64,000 nt of DNA. It comes from Anaerorhabdus sp036636695 (GTDB lineage Bacteria; Bacillota_I; Bacilli_A; Erysipelotrichales; Erysipelotrichaceae). Numbering within the stretch: position 1 is the first letter of the stretch; each line of letters begins with the position of its first letter. Position numbers and translations under genes: made by a program. The notes under the pieces were generated by a model. That model saw only the letters and a program-made list of their open reading frames with translations, was not told the DNA's origin and did no database searches. The stretch is taken from the NCBI RefSeq assembly GCF_036636695.1, contig NZ_JAVWNW010000004.1; one strand, given 5' to 3'. Below, in pieces: positions 28,982 to 37,754 of this stretch.

Positions 28982-29007
28982 TTGTATAAATAATACTATT
29001 TATACAA
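28982..29007. repeat. 11-bp perfect inverted repeat after primer gene
   Basis: Arms TTGTATAAATA and TATTTATACAA surround loop ATAC, starting 4 bases after the primer stop codon. There is no T run after it on the plus strand, so termination would be weak; it may attenuate transcription or protect the mRNA end. Confidence 0.45.
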
Positions 29008-29199
29008 TGCTACATTAAAAAGTGTCAGAAGTTGTAAATTAATATTAGTCTAATTGTTATTAAGAAAAATAAATCAATTGAATATGATTAGTAACATATT
29101 CAAACTTATTAGGATTGTAAATTCAAATTTAAACTATAAAACTATTGTTGATTAGTGTATTATTGAGATCGAATATTTCAATAATAAAGGAGGAATAGG

Positions 29200-29421
29200 A
29201 TGAATTTAATTATTAATACAAATTTATTTTATGAAGAAATTATATTGATTGTTGAGACGTTACTATACATTCAATTGATATTGATTTTCTATGAAGCCTT
29301 GTTGATTAATGAAATAGAAAATTTTAAACTATCCTTTCCCTTTAAAGATTTGAATGCTAATACTATATTAGGTAATAAAATTTTGATTAATCAAGTAATA
29401 AGGTATGATTATGAAAAATAA
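29200..29421 (+). CDS. Small hypothetical protein, 73 aa
   Basis: Unrecognised. A near-perfect SD (AAAGGAGG, 29186-29193) six bases before the ATG argues that it is translated. The protein has one hydrophobic stretch (about 11-36) and a short polar tail. Its end overlaps the start of the next gene by 11 bases, so it may couple translation of the GT39-like protein. An imperfect hairpin (29159-29185) lies just before the SD. Alternatively it is the front end of a gene whose rest was deleted. Confidence 0.45.
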   Translation: MNLIINTNLFYEEIILIVETLLYIQLILIFYEALLINEIENFKLSFPFKDLNANTILGNKILINQVIRYDYEK

Positions 29422-30931
29422 GTTTAAAGATAAACATTTTTTAATAAGGATATTTGTTCTCATTGTAGCAATACTAATTGTGGTTTATTTGGCTACTCAA
29501 AAATTCAATTTTCATATGGATGAAATAATGAGTTTTTCCTTATCAAATAATCGCGATTCTGGATGGGTCAAATATGATGTCTTCAATTCGATATTTACAC
29601 GATCTAATTTTGATGGATTTTTGGTAACTAATCATAGATTTGATTTTATAAATGTTATTAGACTACAAGCGGGAGATGTTCATCCTCCATTATTTTATTT
29701 TATAATTCATTTGGTTTCCTCAATTTTTCCAGGAAATATATCTAGTTTATATGGTCTTATTCCAAATATTATTTATTATATAATTACTAGTGTTTTTGTA
29801 TATAAAATTATGAATATCTTGTTTGAAGATAAGCATCTATCATTTTTTGTTTCAACTCTCTTTTTGTTTGCTCCATTTATTATAGAAAGCGTACTTTTTA
29901 TAAGAATGTATTGCTTACTAACTCTTTTTTGCGTAACTTCTATATACTCTGTCTTACTTATACTAAATGATATTGATAGAAATAAAGGTCTTATACTACT
30001 TTTCTTCAGTATATTATTTGGAACTCTTACACATTATTATTATTATATAATAATTATTCTGCTTGTTTTTTACTCTCTATTAGTATTAATTAGGAAGAAA
30101 GACTATATAGTCTTAAGAAAAAGTATTTTGATTGTTTTTACTTCTATAGTATTGTCTTGGTTAGTTTATCCATATGTCTTTAAAAATATTGGTAATTCTG
30201 CACATCTTAAATATGCAATTGATAATGTAGTGCATAGTAATTATTTTCTAAGAATATATGAGTTCTATAAAACTAATTTTTATGGGTTAATAATACCTAT
30301 CCTAGCTTTTTTTTCAGTATTGTTTCTTTTTTACAAGAAAAAATATAGTATTAAGGTTATTAATAGAAGAAATATCTTATTAATTCCGTATGTTTTTGTG
30401 GGATACTCAACAATTGTTGTTTTAACGGCGACATTTATAGACAGTCGCTATCTGTATCCTGTAGCGGTATTACAGTTGATTATAATATCATTAATATTTT
30501 ATAAATTGTTTAAGTATTTAAAAATTAACAAAACTGTGAGTTTTTTGATAATAGTTTTCATTACATTCGTTCCAGCAACTGCTCATGTGAATTATTTGAG
30601 TAGTGAAAATACAATTAAATTTTCGAAAAATCATTCATTTGCTGATGCTGTTGTTGTTTCAACAAGTGATATCGATTTTAATACAACAAATTCATTGATG
30701 TTTGATCTGATAAATTATGATAAAATTTATTTTGTTAGTCAACAAAATTTAGTGAATGTAGATTTTTGCGATGGTAAAGAAAAAGTTATCTACGCAATTG
30801 ATTCAATTGATATTAGTAAAATTGATGATACAGTAACTTGTTCAACAAGTAAGTATACTTTAATTGATACAGGATTAAATAATCATGGATTCAAAATATT
30901 TATATATGGAGGAAAAGATGAAATCAAGTGA
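29411..30931 (+). CDS. GT39-like membrane glycosyltransferase
   Basis: 506 residues. Polytopic protein of GT39/ArnT type with an N-terminal helix followed by FHMDEIMSFSLSNN, the acidic first-loop motif, then DVHPPLFYFIIHLV, the second acidic-His loop, and about ten helices, ending in a roughly 100-residue tail. Such enzymes transfer sugars from polyprenyl phosphate to an acceptor outside the membrane. Two starts are possible (29405, 29411); the ATG at 29411 has better spacing from TAAGG. It overlaps the previous small ORF by 11 bases and the Wzy gene by 14. Acceptor and sugar unknown. Confidence 0.82.
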   Translation: MKNKFKDKHFLIRIFVLIVAILIVVYLATQKFNFHMDEIMSFSLSNNRDSGWVKYDVFNSIFTRSNFDGFLVTNHRFDFINVIRLQAGDVHPPLFYFIIHLVSSIFPGNISSLYGLIPNIIYYIITSVFVYKIMNILFEDKHLSFFVSTLFLFAPFIIESVLFIRMYCLLTLFCVTSIYSVLLILNDIDRNKGLILLFFSILFGTLTHYYYYIIIILLVFYSLLVLIRKKDYIVLRKSILIVFTSIVLSWLVYPYVFKNIGNSAHLKYAIDNVVHSNYFLRIYEFYKTNFYGLIIPILAFFSVLFLFYKKKYSIKVINRRNILLIPYVFVGYSTIVVLTATFIDSRYLYPVAVLQLIIISLIFYKLFKYLKINKTVSFLIIVFITFVPATAHVNYLSSENTIKFSKNHSFADAVVVSTSDIDFNTTNSLMFDLINYDKIYFVSQQNLVNVDFCDGKEKVIYAIDSIDISKIDDTVTCSTSKYTLIDTGLNNHGFKIFIYGGKDEIK

Positions 30932-32243
30932 TAAGAAAATTAAATCCATTTTTGACGTATTAGCTCTAGGCATTATTATTTATTATCTTTTTGATTTTGT
31001 ACTTAGAGATGTTTTTGCAAAATATTTATTCAATTATGATCTAACGATGAGTTTTATTTGTTTGTTTACAGTTATTAATTTCTTCTATTATATAAAAATT
31101 GGTAAAAATAAGATCAGTTTTGTTGAAATTGGATTATTGTTTTCTTTATTTGCTCTAACAATACTCTCACTTGGATTTCGCTATGAGACTTTCTATCCCA
31201 ATCGAAGTGTTTTTTATAACCATTTAATTTGGATTTTCTTGATTTATATGTATATAAGATTTCAAGAGAATGAAGTTGAATTATTAAAAAAAGCAAATAA
31301 AATTATTTTTGTACTACTTATCGCGTGCAGTGTTATCTCGTTTTTATCATTTATACTTTATATAATAGAAACTGTGTTTAGATATGATTTAAACTTGCAA
31401 AGTTGGAATGGTAAAATTGGGATGGGGGGAAGATTTGTAGGTGTTTTATCTAATCCGAATCCCTTAGGTCATATAGCATTTATGGGATTTTCGAGTAGTT
31501 TATATTTGATTCAAAGTTTCAGAGTGCTAAAATTAAAAATGATTTTTGGAACAGTTGCTATAATAAATTTATATATTATTATTCTGACTGATTGTAGAAG
31601 TGCGATTATTGCGGTTGTAGTTGTTCTTATATGCTTGTTTTTCTTCTTACAAGAAAAAATCGTATTCAAAAATAAGTGGTTAAAGCCATCTATTGTTATC
31701 ATTTTAGGTATATCAATGTTATTTGCTGGGTATAGGGTAATGGGATTAAATCGCGTTAAAACTTTAGACTACTTTAATAATGAAAATATTACTGAGGTTT
31801 TGAATAAAGTAACTAGTTATCGTTATGGAATTTGGGTTGAGACGATTGAATTAGGCAAAGAGAATATATTGCTTGGTAATGGTTATGGTAATTTACAAAA
31901 GCATGCAGAAGCGGTTTATGAGAGTGATTCTGCACTTGTAAAGATGAATGTAGGAGTCCCACATAACATATTTCTTGAGCTATACTATTCCACAGGTATT
32001 GTAGGTTTTTCGGTATTTGTTATCTATCTAATTTTTTTGTTAAAAAAATTAATTCAGTTGATAAGAAATAAATTAGACTCTTCTACTATATTTTTAGTGG
32101 CGATAGTTTTAGGTTCTTTCTCTATTAGTTTACTTGATGTAGGAGTCTTGTTTAGTGGATCAATATCACCAATGTTTTGGATTTTTTCCGCTATTATTAT
32201 CACAAAATCAAATTTGAGTTTGACAATCAATGAAAAGGATTGA
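30918..32243 (+). CDS. O-antigen/capsule polymerase (Wzy-like)
   Basis: 441 residues with about eleven to twelve helices. SNPNPLGHIAFMGF and TDCRSAIIAVVV, then GNGYGNLQKHAE and VPHNIFLELYYSTGIVG near the C-terminus are the Wzy_C/O-antigen ligase-polymerase pattern (Arg in a helix, long periplasm-facing loop, PHN motif). It joins flipped repeat units outside the membrane. Start at 30918 is chosen over 30885 and 30906 because GGAGGA at 30908-30913 precedes it. It overlaps the GT39-like gene by 14 bases. It is the only evident Wzy in the window. Confidence 0.85.
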   Translation: MKSSDKKIKSIFDVLALGIIIYYLFDFVLRDVFAKYLFNYDLTMSFICLFTVINFFYYIKIGKNKISFVEIGLLFSLFALTILSLGFRYETFYPNRSVFYNHLIWIFLIYMYIRFQENEVELLKKANKIIFVLLIACSVISFLSFILYIIETVFRYDLNLQSWNGKIGMGGRFVGVLSNPNPLGHIAFMGFSSSLYLIQSFRVLKLKMIFGTVAIINLYIIILTDCRSAIIAVVVVLICLFFFLQEKIVFKNKWLKPSIVIILGISMLFAGYRVMGLNRVKTLDYFNNENITEVLNKVTSYRYGIWVETIELGKENILLGNGYGNLQKHAEAVYESDSALVKMNVGVPHNIFLELYYSTGIVGFSVFVIYLIFLLKKLIQLIRNKLDSSTIFLVAIVLGSFSISLLDVGVLFSGSISPMFWIFSAIIITKSNLSLTINEKD

Positions 32244-32257
32244 AAATGCAAGGATAA

Positions 32258-33934
32258 GTGACGTATATGTTTAGGTTAAAATATGAGAACATGATTAAAA
32301 AAACTGAAAAACGGAAGTTGTTATATTTTTTGCTTTTTATAACATTTTTTGGTATGTCACAAAGTGCTGGTTATTTTTTAGTTAAAAATTCAATGGACTT
32401 GACAAAGTTATTATTTTTAACAATTTACTCATTCTTTTTCAGTTTGATAATAACATTTTCTATTCTTATTTTTTTTAAGCATAACAAAGATAGTGTTGAG
32501 ATAATAAATATTAGTCATAAAAAGAAAATAAATATCATGATGTTTTTTGTTTTGGTTACATGTTGGCTTCCTACTTTATTTGCTTATTATCCAGGTATTT
32601 GGAGTTATGATGTTGGTACACAAATCAATCAATTATTGACAGATAGTGTTTCTAAGTATCAACCTATTATTCATACAATGTTGGTTAGTGGTGTATTGTG
32701 GTTAAGCAATTTTTTAAAATCATATGAAAAGGCAATTTTTGTGTATTCATTTCTTCAACTTATAATACTAGCTTGCAGTTTTGTAGCATTAAATAATTTT
32801 TTATTGAAAAAATTCAAGCTAAAGAAATATGTTATTGCTATTGTACTTATATTTCAATGCTTAATGCCTTTTAATTCAATTATGGCTATTAGTTCAACAA
32901 AAGATACTTTGTTTTCTGCTTTAACTGTGTTAATGATCATCAATATATATGAATTTCTAGAGGTAAAAGATGGAAATTCATGGAAATGGTATAATTATTT
33001 ATATTTTGGAGGTATAACTGCTTTATGGATTTCTTTTAGAAATAATGCTCTATTCGTTATATTACCTCTAGTTTTGATATCTTTTGTTTTGTTTAGGAAG
33101 AATCTACGTAAAATCATGATATGCTTTGCTACTACACTTGTAGTAGTTTTAGGATTTAATTTCTTACTAGACTCATTCATTAAGCCTCAAACATATAGTA
33201 GTGTAGAGATTTTATCTGTTCCAATTAATCAAATTTCAAAAACAATGTTGAATGATGATATTAAGCTTACACCAAATTCTAAGCGTACATTTGATTCAAT
33301 TTTTGGGGATAGTTATAAAAATTATAATCCTCATTTATCCGATCCAGTGAAGTCTAAACTTAATTTTAAAGTCTCTGATATGGGTTCATTCGTTTCATTA
33401 TGGATTGAGTTATTACCTAAGTACTTTAATGACTATGTGACTACCTTTTTGAATTTGAATAGAGGTTCTTGGTATTTGTTTGATGAAAGTTATGCAAGAA
33501 TATATATCGATAAATATTATGAAGGCGTATTAATTGAGAATGATTTGGGTGATAAGCAGCAAGGCTATTTACAAACATCCTTGGAGCAAATAATTCCAGT
33601 AGAATATGATTCAAAGATACCGGGGTTGTTTTCATTTTATGAAAACATAGTTAGTAAAAATCAATTCATGAATAATATATTCTTAAAAATATTATTTTCT
33701 CCTGCTTTATATGTTTGGATAATGATAGCATCGGTATTCATGTCATTTTATCGCAAGAATAATATATTTAAAATCGTTACTCTTTTGCCGTTTTTATATT
33801 GGTTAACTACACTTTTAGGTCCGTGTACGCTAGTAAGATATATTTATCCAATCATTATTATGTTGCCTTTATATCTCTGCATATTGACTTGTGAAATAAG
33901 AAAAGAAGGTGAAATAAGTGGAAAAGAAAACTAA
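32258..33934 (+). CDS. DUF6020-like membrane protein
   Basis: 558 residues with about ten to eleven helices and one long loop near 300-420. YYPGIWSYDVGTQINQLL and KYQPIIHTMLVSGVLW are the signature of the family annotated as DUF6020, frequent beside polysaccharide genes and probably GT-C-related. GTG at 32258 is 3 bases after AAGGA and ATG at 32267 is 12 after, so the start is uncertain between them. It overlaps the next GT4 gene by 17 bases, indicating one operon. Function unproven. Confidence 0.75.
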   Translation: MTYMFRLKYENMIKKTEKRKLLYFLLFITFFGMSQSAGYFLVKNSMDLTKLLFLTIYSFFFSLIITFSILIFFKHNKDSVEIINISHKKKINIMMFFVLVTCWLPTLFAYYPGIWSYDVGTQINQLLTDSVSKYQPIIHTMLVSGVLWLSNFLKSYEKAIFVYSFLQLIILACSFVALNNFLLKKFKLKKYVIAIVLIFQCLMPFNSIMAISSTKDTLFSALTVLMIINIYEFLEVKDGNSWKWYNYLYFGGITALWISFRNNALFVILPLVLISFVLFRKNLRKIMICFATTLVVVLGFNFLLDSFIKPQTYSSVEILSVPINQISKTMLNDDIKLTPNSKRTFDSIFGDSYKNYNPHLSDPVKSKLNFKVSDMGSFVSLWIELLPKYFNDYVTTFLNLNRGSWYLFDESYARIYIDKYYEGVLIENDLGDKQQGYLQTSLEQIIPVEYDSKIPGLFSFYENIVSKNQFMNNIFLKILFSPALYVWIMIASVFMSFYRKNNIFKIVTLLPFLYWLTTLLGPCTLVRYIYPIIIMLPLYLCILTCEIRKEGEISGKEN

Positions 33935-35129
33935 AATTCTTATCGTTACATCAGGAGTTTTTGCAGTTCCTGCAGTTAAAGGTGGATCTATCGAGACTCT
34001 TGTCACAAATTTACTAGATGTTAATGAGATTAAGAAAAAATATGAGTTTTTTGTAGGCAGTTGCTTCGATGAAGCAGCTTATGAATCATCAAAAAAATAT
34101 CACTTTTCTAAATTTATATATTACAAAAAAAATCATAAGTTTAATTTTGCATATAAAATATGGGCTTTAATTTATTATTTTATGAGATTTTTTCATGTAG
34201 ACATCCCAAAATTTCATTACACTTGGGAAGTATACCAAGCAATTAAAAAAGAAAAAATTGATTTTGTTATCATAGAAGAGGGAGATGCATGGGCTCATAA
34301 TTTTTTAATGAAAAAAATTGGTAGAGATAAAATGATTTATCATTCTCATAGCGAGTTAAATGCTGAACGAAATTTTGAAAAAAATTATGATTATGTTGTC
34401 ACATGTAGTAAGCATATAGAAGAGTTAAATTTCAAAAATAGTCAAAAATATGATATGAAGAAGTTTGTCTTACTGAATTGTATTAATGAAAATAAGTTTC
34501 TAAAAAAAACTTCAACTGAACAAAAAATAGATTTAAGAAAGTCGCTTAGTATACCTAATGAGGATATTGTATTTCTTTTTGTTGGAAGGATAGCATGGGA
34601 TAAAGGAGTTTTAGAACTCATTGAAGCATGGGAAAAATCTAAGCTAAGCAATGCTAAACTGTTGATAGTTGGATCGGCTCTTCTTAATCATAAAACACTG
34701 ACAGAATATGAAAAGAAAGTTAAAGAGGCATTAAATAAATCTAAAAATATTATTTCGCTTGGATTCATTCCACAGAATGATTTGTATAAATATTATCAAA
34801 TCTCTAATGTTTTTGTGGCTCCAAGCTATAGAGAACCCGCAGGATTAATGAATATTGAAGCAATGTTTAGTGGTTTGCCAATAATTTCAACAAATCAGGG
34901 TGGAGTCATGGAGTATATCATAAATAGAAGGAATGGAATTCTAATTTCTGAGTATAATGCAATAGATGAATTAGTTGAGGTAATTCGCGAAATGTATTCA
35001 AATCAAGAATTAAGAGAAAAAATGACTGATAATAATTTGAATGATAGATTTAAGTTCACAACAGATAAATATTATGAGAATTTTGATAGAATCATACAAA
35101 GTATTCAAAAAAATAAAATCAAAAAGTAG
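33918..35129 (+). CDS. GT4 glycosyltransferase
   Basis: 403 residues, GT-B fold family 4. N-terminal VTSGVFAVPAVKGGSIETL is the acceptor-side glycine-rich loop; FLFVGRIAWDKGVLELIEA opens the donor domain; E306...E314 in EPAGLMNIE is the E-x7-E motif. Begins at GTG 33918 with AAGGTG upstream, inside the end of the DUF6020-like gene. Cytoplasmic or peripheral at the membrane. It is followed by a 92-base gap with a promoter, so it probably ends one transcript. Confidence 0.9.
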   Translation: MEKKTKILIVTSGVFAVPAVKGGSIETLVTNLLDVNEIKKKYEFFVGSCFDEAAYESSKKYHFSKFIYYKKNHKFNFAYKIWALIYYFMRFFHVDIPKFHYTWEVYQAIKKEKIDFVIIEEGDAWAHNFLMKKIGRDKMIYHSHSELNAERNFEKNYDYVVTCSKHIEELNFKNSQKYDMKKFVLLNCINENKFLKKTSTEQKIDLRKSLSIPNEDIVFLFVGRIAWDKGVLELIEAWEKSKLSNAKLLIVGSALLNHKTLTEYEKKVKEALNKSKNIISLGFIPQNDLYKYYQISNVFVAPSYREPAGLMNIEAMFSGLPIISTNQGGVMEYIINRRNGILISEYNAIDELVEVIREMYSNQELREKMTDNNLNDRFKFTTDKYYENFDRIIQSIQKNKIKK

Positions 35130-35189
35130 AATATAGGAATACTTTGCAATATCAAAAGCAACTAAACTTTCGTTGTTTTTGATATAAAA

Positions 35190-35198
35190 TGATATAAT
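35190..35198 (+). promoter_or_regulatory. Extended -10 promoter before flippase 35222
   Basis: TGATATAAT matches TGnTATAAT exactly, 23 bases before the ATG at 35222. The same ATGATATAAT string is found at 43818-43827 and 59168-59177. No consensus -35 hexamer at the right spacing. Confidence 0.6.
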
Positions 35199-35221
35199 AA
35201 TTGTGTTAGAAAGGTAGTCTT

Positions 35222-36748
35222 ATGACAGTTCGTGTAAAAAGTACTATATATACATTCATATCATCCATTGTATATCAAGCAATCATATTACTTTCTGGTT
35301 TTTTAGTTAGAAGAGCTTTTTTAAATTCTATAGGTGTTGATTTTCTTGGAGTGGATGGCTTTTTTAGTACAATTATTTCTATGCTGAATTTACTTGATTT
35401 GGGCGTTGGAGCTTCTTCCGTTTTTTTCATGTCGAAGGCTTTTGCAAAAAGAGATAGACAAGAGGTTGTATCAGTTTATCGAGTTTATCAAACGTTCTAC
35501 AAATACATTGCATTAATTATGCTATTTCTTGGTATTATTATTAGTTTTAATATATCAAGATTTGTAAATGTTGGAAGTTATGAAGTAAAATTTTTACAAG
35601 TTGTATTTTTATTGCAATTTGCAAGAACTATCAGTTCTTACTTGCTGATATGCCCTAGAACTGCCTTACAATGCAACCAAAAAAACTATATATGCATAAC
35701 TTTGGATTCTATTTCTGCTATAGTCTTTATGATAGTTAAGTTAATTGTAATTACAAAAACTGGAAATTATATGTATTACTTAGTTATTATGTTATCTGAA
35801 ATCATTGTCGTTAATCTATTTATTCGATTTATATTTAGAAAAGAATTTCCAGAAGTTAAAAAGAGAATAAAACTTAATGAAAAAAATAAGAAAGAAGTAA
35901 GTAAATATGCAAGTAGTATTGTATTCTCGAATATTAATGACTTTGTATATCGTTCAACTGATAATATGGTTTTGACAACATTTTTAGGATTTAGAACTGT
36001 TGGCTTCATGTCTAATTATTATTATATTTTTAATGCTATTGAAGCTTTATTTGCTCAAATATTCTTATCTGTTGCTGCTAGTGTTACTAATTATATACAT
36101 GATGATGATGTTAATGAAAATGAGAATGTTACAAAATTATTTTATACTGTTTTTTTTGTAGGATTTTTGCTAACTTTGTTTTGTTCAATATGCTTATTTG
36201 GACTTACAAATGGTTTTATAACCATTGCATTTGGCTCTCAATATGTCCTTGATGATAATATTAAAATGGTAATGACAGCAACTTTCTCTATTGTTTCAAT
36301 GCAAGTCCCACTTTACATGTACATATCAGGAAAAGGTTTAATAAATAAAGAAGTATTATTCTCGATAGCATGTACAGTAGTTAATTTGACAATTTCGATA
36401 GTGCTAGTTCAAAAAATAGGAACTTTGGGAGTACTATTAGGTACTCTGTCTTCATCAATTCTGTTCTTTACAATGAGAGCACGATTAGTGATAACAAATA
36501 TAATTCATGAGCCATGGCGCTTTGTTAAAACAGCAGTAATTTATTTTGGTGCAATTACAATTGGGCTATTTACAATTCAAAATATTTTTGTGTTCCATAT
36601 AAATTCTTGGACTTTGCTTGTTTTAAAGGGCTTATGCTGTCTTGTTGTATTTGTACTAATTTCTTTGATTTTTATACGATGTACAGAATTTAGTCAGGTT
36701 ATAATGATGATTTCTTCATCTTTAGGCAGAAAAGAGGTTAAAAAATGA
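35222..36748 (+). CDS. Wzx-type flippase (third copy)
   Basis: 508 residues with about fourteen helices. LVRRAFLNSIGVDFLGVDG and the MLNLLDLGVGASSVFFM segment are characteristic of Gram-positive repeat-unit flippases; YRSTDNMVLTTFLG lies in the middle. It belongs to a branch common in lactobacilli and streptococci and is the flippase nearest to the primer and polymerase genes, so it is the best candidate for exporting the main repeat unit. ATG follows AAAGGTAG. It overlaps the GT2 at 36745 by 4 bases (ATGA). Confidence 0.9.
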   Translation: MTVRVKSTIYTFISSIVYQAIILLSGFLVRRAFLNSIGVDFLGVDGFFSTIISMLNLLDLGVGASSVFFMSKAFAKRDRQEVVSVYRVYQTFYKYIALIMLFLGIIISFNISRFVNVGSYEVKFLQVVFLLQFARTISSYLLICPRTALQCNQKNYICITLDSISAIVFMIVKLIVITKTGNYMYYLVIMLSEIIVVNLFIRFIFRKEFPEVKKRIKLNEKNKKEVSKYASSIVFSNINDFVYRSTDNMVLTTFLGFRTVGFMSNYYYIFNAIEALFAQIFLSVAASVTNYIHDDDVNENENVTKLFYTVFFVGFLLTLFCSICLFGLTNGFITIAFGSQYVLDDNIKMVMTATFSIVSMQVPLYMYISGKGLINKEVLFSIACTVVNLTISIVLVQKIGTLGVLLGTLSSSILFFTMRARLVITNIIHEPWRFVKTAVIYFGAITIGLFTIQNIFVFHINSWTLLVLKGLCCLVVFVLISLIFIRCTEFSQVIMMISSSLGRKEVKK

Positions 36749-37734
36749 GCGATTTAATTACAGTTGCTGTTGCGGTTTATAACGCAGAAAAATATTTGAA
36801 AAAATGTTTGCAAAGCATAGTTAATCAAACTTATGAAAATATTGAAATCCTATTAGTTAATGATGGTTCTGTAGATAATAGTTTATTAATTTGCAACTCA
36901 TTTGCAGATAGTGATAAGCGAATTAAAGTCATTGATAAAGACAATGGAGGACTTTCAAGTAGTCGAAATAAAGTGCTTGAATTAATGACTGGAAGTTATT
37001 TAATGTTTGTAGATTGTGATGATTGGATTGAATTAAATATGATTGACTATTTACACAGAAAAATGTGTGAAAATCAATTGGATATGGCAATTTGTAGTGG
37101 GTTTGATCATTATGAGAATACTGACGAAGTGAAAATAGTTAAAAGAAAAGGAGATATTATTTTTGATAGAAATCAAGCAATCTGCGATTTTTACTCAAAT
37201 CAGAATTACATGTTTGATGCAATTCAGTGTAAGTTATACAAAAAGGAAAGTATTCAAGATGTAGTATTTAAAATGAATAGAACAACGGATGATACCTTAA
37301 CAACCCCCATGATTATTAATAATTGTATACGATTAGGTTATTTTGATGTCCCTCTTTATCATTACTTGATAAGGGATGGAAGTATGACAAGAACAACTTA
37401 TAATTCTCATACAATTGATAAAGTGTTAGCTTATTATGATAATATTGAATTAATAAGTTCAAAATATCCTTCAGCTTTTGAGGATTTAATTGCGAAAATG
37501 TATTCTGCTATCATTACAAATGAACTAAAATTAGAAATATTAAATTTAAAAGATGACTATGGAATGGAATTAAGATTTTATGATGATATTATTAGAAAAT
37601 ATCCTGTCAATTTTTTAAAACTAACGATTTTTGCGAAAATTTACTATATTATCTCCAAAAATAGTATATTTAAAGTGATTATGCTAAAATTGTTTAGAAA
37701 GAAAATCATTAAATTTTTACAAATCAAAGTTTAA
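36745..37734 (+). CDS. GT2 glycosyltransferase
   Basis: 329 residues. Family 2, with TVAVAVYNAEKYLKKCLQS at the N-terminus, NDGSVDNS, NGGLSSSRN and DCDDW (DxD). The TTDDTLTT segment supplies the acidic ED pair used as catalytic base. A C-terminal basic amphipathic part may bind the membrane. Its ATGA overlap with the flippase gene indicates one transcript. Adds one sugar to the lipid-linked unit; identity unknown. Confidence 0.92.
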   Translation: MSDLITVAVAVYNAEKYLKKCLQSIVNQTYENIEILLVNDGSVDNSLLICNSFADSDKRIKVIDKDNGGLSSSRNKVLELMTGSYLMFVDCDDWIELNMIDYLHRKMCENQLDMAICSGFDHYENTDEVKIVKRKGDIIFDRNQAICDFYSNQNYMFDAIQCKLYKKESIQDVVFKMNRTTDDTLTTPMIINNCIRLGYFDVPLYHYLIRDGSMTRTTYNSHTIDKVLAYYDNIELISSKYPSAFEDLIAKMYSAIITNELKLEILNLKDDYGMELRFYDDIIRKYPVNFLKLTIFAKIYYIISKNSIFKVIMLKLFRKKIIKFLQIKV

Positions 37735-37754
37735 AACTATATGGGGGAAGAGAA

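Noticed and set aside
28982..29007. Hairpin after the primer gene as intrinsic terminator
   Set aside because: Strong stem but no run of T after the plus-strand arm and a very AT-rich stem; termination not supported.
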